A stretch of DNA of 64,000 nucleotides from Hydractinia symbiolongicarpus (taxonomy: Eukaryota; Cnidaria; Hydrozoa; Anthoathecata; Hydractiniidae), in assembly GCF_029227915.1 (NCBI RefSeq), contig NC_079887.1, forward strand, positions 5,704,001-5,768,000, in the 5' to 3' direction. This document shows, in pieces, positions 13,156 through 22,845 of this stretch (within the stretch, counting starts at the first letter, position 1; each line of letters starts with the position of its first letter). The notes under the pieces are model-generated. The model was not told where the DNA came from. It worked only from the letters and a program-made list of their open reading frames with translations, and did no database searches. Position numbers and translations under genes: made by a program.

Positions 13156-16100
13156 CAGAAAAATATCGCTAAATACATGTTGGTGCAAATATGTGACGCA
13201 ACCGTTGTAACTCAAACGGATTTAAACCGCTAGAAAGCCAATGAAATGTAGTCTTTGAAACAGTTCCTATTTATTCAGCGTGTGTTAACGGCCAGGTTGG
13301 TCCCACAGTAAGAAAAGACTTGTTTATCTAATTTTTAAATAAAGCGCTACCACAGACCCTAATGTAATCGCTGAATTCCAGCAAGCATGTCAAATTAAGA
13401 AGAAGGTTATTCCTTGAGAACAATTGGCTCATTTATCACATTTATAAGGTCACAGTCCAGAATCAGTTCAATTAATTCCCACAGTCAATCGCTTCCCTTT
13501 TAAAAGCAATACAATTTAGTAATGATGGAAGAAAATCACTAAATACATGTTGGTACGAATATGTGACGCAACCCTTGTAACTCAAACGGATTGACACCGT
13601 TAAAAAGTCAATGAAATGTAGTTTTTGAAACTGTCTCTATTTCTTCAGCGCGATTTAACGGCTAGGATTGGTCCCACAGTAAAGAATGACTTATTTGTCT
13701 AAGTTTTTAAATAAAGCGCTACCACAGAGCCTAATGTAATCGCTGAAATTCCCGCAACCATGGAAATTAGGAAGAATGTAATTCCTTGGAGACCAATTGG
13801 CTCATTTATCACATTTATAAAGTCACAGTCCAGAATCAGTTCAATTAATTCCCACAGTCAATCGTTTCACTGTTAAAAGCAATACAACTTAGTAATATCG
13901 AAAGAAAATCACTAAATACATGTTGGTACGAATATGTGACGCAACCGTTGTAACTCAAACGGATTGACACTGTTAGAAATTCAATGAAATGTAGTTTTTG
14001 AAACTGTCTCTATTTCTTCAGCGCGCGATAACGGCAAGGATTGGTCCCACAGTAAAAAATGACTTATTTACCTTAATTTTTATATAAAGCGCTACCACAG
14101 CGCCAAGTGTAACCACTGAGTTCCCACAATCATGCCAAATTAAAAAGAATGTTATTTCTTGGAGTCCAACTGTCTCACTTATAACATTTATAAGGTCACA
14201 GTCCAAAATCAGTTCAATTAAGTCCCACAGTCAATCGTTTCACTGTTAAAAGCGATGCACCCTAGTAATATGAGAAAAATATCGCTAAATACATGTTGGT
14301 ACGAATATGTGACGCGAATGTTGTAACTGAAGCGGATTGATACCGTTTGAAAGTCAATGAAATGCAGTTTTTGAAACTGTCGCTATTTCTTCAGCGCGCG
14401 ATAACGTCTAGGATTGGTCCCACAGTAAAGAATGACTTATTTATCAAAATTTTTAAATGAAGCGCTACCACAGCGCCCAATGTAATCGCCGAGTTCCAGC
14501 AATCACGTCAAATTAAGAAGAATGTTATTTCTTGGAGTCCAATTTTCTTATTTATCACATTTATCAGGTCACAGTCCAAAGTTAGTTCAATTAATTCCCA
14601 CAGTCAATCGTTTCACTGTTAAAAGCGATACAGCTTAGTAATATCGGAAAAGAATCACTAAATACATGTTGGTACGAATATGTGACGCAAGCGTTGTAAC
14701 TCTAACGGATTTATACCGCCACAAAGTCAATGAAATGTAGTCTTTAAAACTGTTCCTATTTATTCAGCGCGTGGTAATGGCCAGGATTGGTCCCACAGTA
14801 ATAAAAGACCTATTTATCTACGTTTTTAAATAAAGCGCTACCACAGAGCCTAATGTAATCGCTGAATTCCAGCAATCATGTCAAATTAAGAAGAATGTTT
14901 TTCCTTGGAGACCAATTGGCTCATTTATCACATTTATAAGGTCACAGTCCAGAATCAGTTCAATTAATTCCTACAGTCAATCGTTCCACTGTTAAAAGCA
15001 ATACAACTTAGTAATATCGGAAGAAAATCACTAAATACATGTTGGTACGAATGTGTGACGCAACCGTTCGTTCTCAAATGGATTGACACCGTTAGAAAGT
15101 CAATGAAATGTAGTTTTTGAAACTGTCTCTATTTCTTCTGCGCGCGATAACGTCTAGGATTGGTCCCACAGTAAAGAATGACTTATTTATCAAAATTTTT
15201 AAATGAAGCGCTACCACAGCGCCCAATGTATTCGCTGAGTTCCGGCAATCACGTCAAAATAAGAAGAATGTTATTTCTTGCAGTGCAATTGTCACCTTTA
15301 ACACACTTATCAGGTCACAGTCCAAGGTTAGTTCAATTAAGTCCCACAGTCAATCGTTTCACTGTTATAAGCGATGCAACCTAGTAATATCAGAAAATAT
15401 ATCGCTAAATACATGTTGGTACGAATATGTGACACAACCGTTGTAACTGAAGCGGATTGACACCGTTAGAAAGTCAATGAAATGTAGTTTCTGAAACTTT
15501 CTCTATTTCTTCAGCGTGAACTAACGGCTAGGATTGGTCCCACAGTAAAAAATGACTTATTTATCTTAATTTTTTAAAAAGCGCTACCACAGCGCCCAGT
15601 GTAATCGCTGAATTCCAGCAATCATGTCATATTAAGAAGAATGTTATTTTCTGGCGTTCAATTTTCTTATTTATCACATTTCTCAGGTCACAGTCCAAAG
15701 TTAGTTCAATTAATTCCCACAGTCAATCGTTTAACTGTTAAAAGCGATACAGCTCAGTAATATCGGAAAAGAATCACTAAATACATGTGGTACGAATATG
15801 TGACGCAACCGTTGTAACTCAAACGGATTTATACCGCCACAAAGTCAATGAAATGTAGTCTTTGAAACTGTTCCTATTTATTCAGCGCGCGATAACGGCT
15901 AGGATTGGTTCCAAAGTAAAGAATGACTTATTTATCTTAATTTTTTAAAAAGCGCTACCACAGCGCCCAGTGTAATCGCTGAATTCCAGCAATCATGTCA
16001 TATTAAGAAGAATGTTATTTCTTGTAGTCCAACTGGCTCATTTATCACATTTATAAGATCAAAGTCCAAAATCAGTTCAATTAATTCCCACAGTCATTCG

Positions 16101-16868
16101 TTTCACTTTTAAAAGCAATACAACTTAGTAATATTGGAAGAAAATCACTAAATACATGTTGGTACGAATATGTGACGCAACCCTTGTAACTCAAACGGAT
16201 TGACACCGTTAGAAAGTCAATGAAATTTAGTTTTTGAAACTGTCTCTATTTCTTCAGCGCGATTTAACGGCTAGGATTGGTCCCACAGTAAAGAATGACT
16301 TATTTCTCTAAGTTTTTAAATAATGCGCTACCACAGAGCCTAATGTAATCGCTAAATTCCAGCAATCATGTCAAATTAGTAAGAATGTTATTCCTTGGAG
16401 ACCAACTGGCTCATTTATCACATTTATAAGATCACAGTCCAGAATCAGTCCAATTAATTTCCACAATCAATCGTTTCACTGTTAAAAGCAATACAACTTA
16501 GTAATATCGGAAGAAAATCACTAAATACATGTTGGTACGAATATGTGACGCAACTGTTGTAACTGAAACGGATTGATACCGTTAGAAATTCAATAAAGTG
16601 TAGTTTTTCAAACTGTCGCTATTTCTTCAGCGCTACATAACGGCTAGGATTGGTCCCACAGTAAAAATTGACTTATTTATCTAAATTTTTAAATGAAGCG
16701 CCAAAACAGCGCCGAACGTAATTGCTGAGTTCCGACGTCAAATTAAGAAGAATGTTATTTCTTGAAGTCCAATTGTCTCATTTATCACATTTATCAGGTC
16801 ACAGTCTAAAGTTAATTCAATTAAGTCCCACAGTCAATCGTTTCACTGTTAGAAGCGATGCAGCCTTG

Positions 16869-16874
16869 TAATAT
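16869..16874 (+). other. Empty-site paralogue of the retrotransposon target (2)
   Basis: TAATAT in GCAGCCTTGTAATATCAGAA, a second uninterrupted copy of the same monomer subtype, 3719 bp (ten monomers) after the copy at 13150. Confidence 0.8.
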
Positions 16875-17265
16875 CAGAAAAATATCGCTAAATACATGTT
16901 GGTGCAAATATGTGACGCAAACGTTGTAACTCAAACGGATTTAAACCGCTAGAAAGTCAATGAAATGTAGTCTTTGAAACAGTTCCTATTTATTCAGCGT
17001 GTGCTAACGGCCAGGAATGGTCCCACAGTAAGAAAAGACTTGTTTATCTAATTTTAAAATAAAGCGCTACCACAGAGCCTAATGTAATCGCTGAAGTCCA
17101 GCAAGCATGTCAAATTAAGAAGACGGTTATTCCTTGAGAACAATTGGCTCATTTATCACATTTATAAGGTCACAGTCCAAAATCAGTTCAATTAAGTCCC
17201 ACAGTCAATCGTTTCACTGTTAAGAGCGATGCACCCTAGTAATATGAGAAAAATATCGCTAAATA

Positions 17266-20200
17266 CATGTTTTGTGACGCGAATGTTGTAACTGAAGCGG
17301 ATTGATACCGTTAGAAAATCAATGAAATGTAGTTTTTGAAACTGTCGCTATTTCTTCAGCGCGCGAAAACGTCTAGGATTGGACCCACAGTAAAGAATGA
17401 CTTATTTGTCAAAATTTTTATATGAAGCGCTACCACAGCGCCCAATGTAATCGCTGAGTTCCGGCAATCACGTCATAATAAGAAGAATGTTATTTCTTGG
17501 AGTGCAATTTTCTCATTTATCACACTTATCAGGTCACAGTCTAAAGTTAGTTCAATTAAGTCCCACAGTCAATCGTTTCACTGTTATAAGCGATGCAACC
17601 TAGTAATATTAGAAAAATATCGATGAATACATGTTTGTACGAATATGTGACGCAACCGTTGTAACTCAAACAGATTGAGACCGCCAAGAAGTCGATGAAA
17701 TGTAGTTTTTGAGAATTTCTCTATTTCTTCAGCGCGAACTGTCGGCTAGGATTGGTCTCACAGTAAAAAATGACTTTTTTATCTTAATTTTTTAATAAAG
17801 CGCTACCACAGCGCCCAATGTAATCGCTCAGTTCCAGCAATCACGTCAAATTAAGAAGAATGTTATTTCTTGGAGTCCAAATTTCTTATTTATCACATTT
17901 ATCAGGTCACAGTCCAAAGTTAGTTCAATTAATTCCCACAGTCAATCGTTTCACTGATAAAAGCGATACAGCTTAGTAATATCGGAAAAGAATCACCAAA
18001 TACATGTTGGTACGAATATGTGACGCAAGCGTTGTAACTCTAACGGATTTATACCGCCACAAAGTCAATGAAATGTAGTCTTTAAAACTGTTCCTATTTA
18101 TTCAGCGCGTGGTAATGGCCAGGATTGGTCCCACAGTAATAAAAGACTTATTTATCTACGTTTTTAAATAAAGCGCTACCACAGAGCCTAATGTAATCGC
18201 TGAATTCCAGCAATCATGTCAAATTAAGAAGAATGTTTTTCCTTGGAGACCAATTGGCTCATTTATCACATTTATAAGGTCACAGTCCAGAATCAGTTAA
18301 ATTAATTCCCACAGTCAATGGTTCCACTGTTAAAAGCAATACAACTTAGTAATATCGGAAGAAAATCACTAAATACATGTTGGTACGAATATGTGACGCA
18401 ACCGTTCGTTCTCAAATTGATTGACACCGTTAGAAAGTCAATGAAATGTAGTTTTTGAAATTGTCTCTATTTCTTCAGCGCGATTTAACGGCTAGGATTG
18501 GTCCCACAGTAAAGAATGACTTATTTGTCTAAGTTTTTAAATAAAGCGCTACCACAGAGCCTAACGTAATCGCTGAAATTCCTGCAACCATGCAAATTAG
18601 GAAGAATGTTATTCCTTGGAGACCAATTGGCTCATTTATCACATTTATAGAGTCACAGTCCACAATCAGTTCAATTAATTCCCACAGTCAATCGTTTCAC
18701 TGTTAAAAGCAATACAACTTAGTAATATCGGAAGAAAATCACTAAATACATGTTGGTACGAATATGTGACGCAACCGTTGTAACTCAAACGGATTGACAC
18801 TGTTAGAAATTCAATGAAATGTAGTGTTTGAAACTGTCTCTATTTCTTCAGCGCGCGATAACGGCTAGGATTGGTCCCACAGTAAAAAATGACTTATTTA
18901 CCTTAATTTTTATATAAAGCGCTACCACAGCGCCAAGTGTAATCACTGATTTCCCACAATCATGCCAAATTAAAAAGAACGTTATTTTTTGGAGTCCAAC
19001 TGTCTCACTTATAACATTTAGAAGGTCACAGTCCAAAATCAGTTCAATTAAGTCCCACAGTCAATCGTTTCACTGTTAAAAGCGATGCACCCTAGTAATA
19101 TGAGAAAAATATCGCTAAATACATGTTTTGTGACGCGAATGTTGTAACTGAAGCGGATTGATACCGTTAGAAAGTCAATGAAATGTAGTTTTTGAAACTG
19201 TCGCTTTTTCTTCAGCGCGCGATAACGTCTAGGATTGGTCCCACAGTAAAGAATGACTTATTTATCAAAATTTTTAAATGAAGCGCTACCACAGCGCCCA
19301 ATGTAATCGCTGAGTTCCGGCAATCACGTCATAATAAGAAGAATGTTATTTCTTGGAGTGCAATTGTCTCATTTATTACACTTATCAGGTCACAGTCCAA
19401 AGTTAGTCAATTAAGTCCCGCAGTCAATCGTTTCACTGTTATAAGCGATGCAACCTAGTAATATTAGAAAAATATTGCTGAATACATGTTTGTACGAATA
19501 TGTGACGCAACCGTTGTAACTCAAACAGATTAAGACCGCCAAGAAGTCGATGAAATGTAGTTTTTGAGAATATCTGTATTTCTTCAGCGCGAACTGTCGG
19601 CTAGGATTGGTCTCACAGTAAAAAATTACTTTTTTATCTTAATTTTTTAATAAAGCGCTACCACAGCGCCCAATGTAATCGCTCAGTTCCAGCAATCACG
19701 TCAAATTAAGAAGAATGTTATTTCTTGGAGTCCAATTTTCTTATTTATCACATTTATCAGGTCACAGTCCAAAGTTAGTTCAATTAATTCCCAAAGTCAA
19801 TCGTTTCACTGATAAAAGCGATACAGCTTAGTAATATCGGAAAAGAATCACCAAATACATGTTGGTACGAATATGTGACGCAAGCGTTGTAACTCTAACG
19901 GATTTATACCGCCACAAAGTCAATGAAATGTAGTCTTTAAAACTGTTCCTATTTATTCAGCGCGTGGTAATGGCCAGGATTGGTCCCACAGTAATAAAAG
20001 ACTTATTTATCTACGTTTTTAAATAAAGCGCTACCACAGAGCCTAATGTAATCGCTGAATTCCAGCAATCATGTCAAATTAAGAAGAATGTTTTTCCTTG
20101 GAGACCAATTGGCTCATTTATCACATTTATAAGGTCACAGTCCAGAATCAGTTAAATTAATTCCCACAGTCAATCGTTCCACTGTTAAAAGCAATACAAC

Positions 20201-21340
20201 TTAGTAATATCGGAAGAAAATCACTAAATACATGTTGGTACGAATATGTGACGCAACCGTTCGTTCTCAAATGGATTGACACCGTTAGAAAGTCAATGAA
20301 ATGTAGTTTTTGAAACTGTCTCTATTTCTTTAGCGCGATTTAACGGCTAGGATTGGTCCCACAGTAAAGAATGACTTATTTGTCTAAGTTTTTAAATAAA
20401 GCGCTACCACAGAGCCTAACGTAATCGCTGAAATTCCCGCAACCATGCAAATTAGGAAGAATGTTATTCCTTGGAGACCAATTGGCTCATTTATCACATT
20501 TATAGAGTCACAGTCCACAATCAGTTCAATTAATTCCCACAGTCAATCGTTTCACTGCTAAAAGCAATACAACTTAGTAATATCGGAAGAAAATCACTAA
20601 ATACATGTTGGTACGAATATGTGACGCAACCGTTGTAACTCAAACGGATTGACACTGTTAGAAATTCAATGAAATGTAGTGTTTGAAACTGTCTCTATTT
20701 CTTCAGCGCGCGATAACGGCTAGGATTGGTCCCACAGTAAAAAATGACTTATTTACCTTAATTTTTATATAAAGCGCTACCACAGCGCCAAGTGTAATCA
20801 CTGATTTCCCACAATCATGCCAAATTAAAAAGAACGTTATTTTTTGGAGTCCAACTGTCTCACTTATAACATTTATAAGGTCACAGCCCAAAATCAGTTC
20901 AATTAAGTCCCACAGTCAATCATTTCACTGTTAAAAGCGATGCACCCTAGTAATATGAGAAAAATATCGCTAAATACATGTTTTGTGACGCGAATGTTGT
21001 AACTGAAGCGGATTGATACCGTTAGAAAGTCAATAAAATGTAGTTTTTGAAACTGTCGCTATTTCTTCAGCGCGCGATAACGTCTAGGATTGGTCCCACA
21101 GTAAAGAATGACTTATTTATCAAAATTTTTAAATGAAGCGCTACCACAGCGCCCAATGTAATCGCTGAGTTCCGGCAATCACGTCATAATAAGAAGAATG
21201 TTATTTCTTGGAGTGCAATTGTCTCATTTATTACACTTATCAGGTCACAGTCCAAAGTTAGTCAATTAAGTCCCGCAGTCAATCGTTTCACTGTTAAAAG
21301 CGATGCAACCTAGTAATATCAGAAAAAATATCGCTAAATA
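17266..21340 (+). repeat. Block C: 5-monomer higher-order repeat, 1856 bp
   Basis: A private deletion that fuses ACATG to TTTTGTGACGCG, losing most of the usual GGTACGAATA, occurs at 17266, 19122 and 20978, exactly 1856 bp apart each time. The monomers between are near identical copy to copy, sharing variants such as GACCGCCAAGAAGTCGATG, AATCACCAAATACATG and CGTTCGTTCTCAAAT. This is a recent tandem amplification of a five-monomer unit, with somewhat more than two copies present. Confidence 0.9.
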
Positions 21341-22432
21341 CATGTTGGTACGAATATGTGACACAACCGTTGTAACTCAAACGGATTGACACCGTTAAAA
21401 AGTCAATGAAATGTAGTTTTTGAAACTGTCTCTATTTCTTCAGCGTGAACTAACGGTTAGGATTGGTCCCACGGTAAAAAATGATTTATTTATCTTAATT
21501 TTTAAATAAGGCGCTACCACAGAGAGTAATGTAATCGCTGAATTCCAGCAATCATGTCAAATTAAGAAGAATGTTATTCCTTGGAGACCAATTGGCCCAT
21601 TTACCAGATTTATAAGGTCACAGTCAAAAATCGGTTAAATTAATTCGCACAGTCAATCGTTTCACTGTTAAAAGCAATACAACTTAGTAATATCGGAGAA
21701 GAATCACTAAATACATGTTGGTACGAAAATGTGACGCAACCGTTATAACTCAAACGGATTTATACTGCCACAAAGTCAATGAAATGTAGTCTTTGAAACT
21801 GTTCCTATTTATTCAGCGAGTGGTAACGGCTAGGATTGGTCCCACAGTAATAAAAGACTGATTTATCTACGTTTTTAAATAAAGCGCTACCACAGAGCCT
21901 AATGTAATCGCTGAATTCCAGCAATCGTGTAAAATTAAGAAGAATGTTATTCCTTGGAGACCAATTGGCTCATTTATCACATTCATAAGGTCACAGTCCA
22001 GAATCAGTTCAATTAATTCCCACAGTCAATCGTTACACTGTTAAGAGCAATAAAACTTAGTAAAATCGGAAAAGAATCACTAAATACGTGTTGGTACGTA
22101 TATGTGACGCAACCGTTGTAGCTCAAATTGATTGACACCGTTAGAAAGTCAATGAAATGTAATTTTTGAAACTGTCGCTATTTCTTCAGCGCTCCATAAC
22201 GGCTAGGATTGGTCCCACAGTAAAAATTGACTTATTTATCTAAATTTTTAAATGAAGCGCCAAAACAGCGCCGAACGTAATTGCTGAGTTCCGGCGTCAA
22301 ATTAAGAAGAATGTTATTTCTTGGAGTCCAATTGTCTCATTTATCACATTTATCAGGTCACAGTCCAAAGATGTTCAATTAAGACCCACAGTCAATCGTT
22401 TCACTGTTAGAAGCGATGCAGCCTAGTAATAT
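21341..22432 (+). repeat. Satellite monomers left of the retrotransposon
   Basis: About three monomers, ending in one of the GCCAAAACAGCGCCGAACG subtype. The array is cut at GCAGCCTAGTAATAT, where the retrotransposon begins, and resumes at CAGAAAAATATTGC (26447). Confidence 0.93.
22427..22432 (+). repeat. Retrotransposon target-site duplication, left
   Basis: TAATAT immediately before the inserted DNA. It is repeated at 26441-26446 on the right side, whereas the empty-site paralogues have one copy. Because the tail is (TAA)n, the duplication could be as short as one or two bases; six is the maximum, since the next base differs (G left, A right). Confidence 0.6.
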
Positions 22433-22578
22433 TAAGAAGAATGTTTTTTATTTTATTTTTTTTTATTATTTTTTTTTTTTATTTTTTTGTTTTTTCTATT
22501 TTATAATGTTTCCAAGGAATTATTTACCACCATCGACTTCCAAAATGTTTCAACTCAGACATGTTAAGTATGAGGAGG
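22433..22578 (+). other. Rearranged 5' junction of the retrotransposon
   Basis: Three unlike pieces lie between the satellite and the 5' UTR. First, ATTAAGAAGAATGTT (22431-22445) is identical to satellite sequence from another part of the monomer. Second comes a T-rich run at 22443-22505. Third, 55 bp (22524-22578) are identical to bases 24597-24651 of the element's own reverse-transcriptase gene. This looks like filler DNA made by template switching when the 5' end was joined, rather than authentic 5' UTR. Confidence 0.7.
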
Positions 22579-22589
22579 AAGAAATTTAA

Positions 22590-22630
22590 GGTTTATATGG
22601 AAAGAATTTAAAAGTGTTTTTGGATTTACG
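22590..22630 (+). repeat. 5' UTR repeat unit 1
   Basis: Begins GGTTTATATGGAAAGAATTT and resembles 22751-22792, which begins GGTTTATATGCAGAAAATTT. Both continue into a G/T-rich stretch ending in TTAC. The spacing is 161 bp. Imperfect tandem units of this kind occur in 5' UTRs of several non-LTR families, where they can carry the promoter; that role here is inference. Confidence 0.45.
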
Positions 22631-22750
22631 TATGCCATATAAGAGATTTTAAGGAAATCGTACTCTATTTGTGGCTATCGACGAAAATTGCGACTCTTAT
22701 ACATTTCGAAGTAATTTTATTGCTTATACAAAGATTATTTTGGATAAGTT

Positions 22751-22792
22751 GGTTTATATGCAGAAAATTTAAACGTTTTTGGGTATTACACG
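22751..22792 (+). repeat. 5' UTR repeat unit 2
   Basis: Second, diverged copy of the unit at 22590, ending about 54 bp before the start codon. Confidence 0.45.
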
Positions 22793-22845
22793 TCCCGGCA
22801 AATTGCAACAATTTGCAAAACTTCTTATCAACACTCTATATCACC

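Larger units (their letters stand above)
8023..17265 (+). repeat. Satellite array block B (heterogeneous monomers)
   Basis: About 25 monomers of the same satellite but of several interleaved subtypes. One has CGCCACAAAGTCAATG with GTTCCTATTTATTCAGC. One has GAGCCTAATGTAATCGCTG, which removes half of the GCGCT/AGCGC inverted repeat. One has GCCAAAACAGCGCCGAACG with a short deletion before CGTCAAATTAAG. Monomer steps are mostly 370-374 bp, with shorter ones of 367 bp. The block contains two preserved copies of the retrotransposon's pre-insertion site (13150-13155 and 16869-16874). Nothing in it resembles a gene; the occasional 62-68 codon open frames are chance. Confidence 0.95.

Noticed and set aside
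14018-14206. 62-codon reverse-strand open frame, repeated at 18848-19036 and 20703-20891
   Set aside because: It is carried by one monomer subtype and copied by the higher-order repeat; most monomers interrupt it. The recurrence was useful only as a marker of duplication.
22669-22845. Longer N-terminus of the retrotransposon protein opening at 22669
   Set aside because: It opens at TTG. The first ATG in the frame is 22846, in a near-perfect Kozak context, and the upstream part falls in the repeated 5' UTR.
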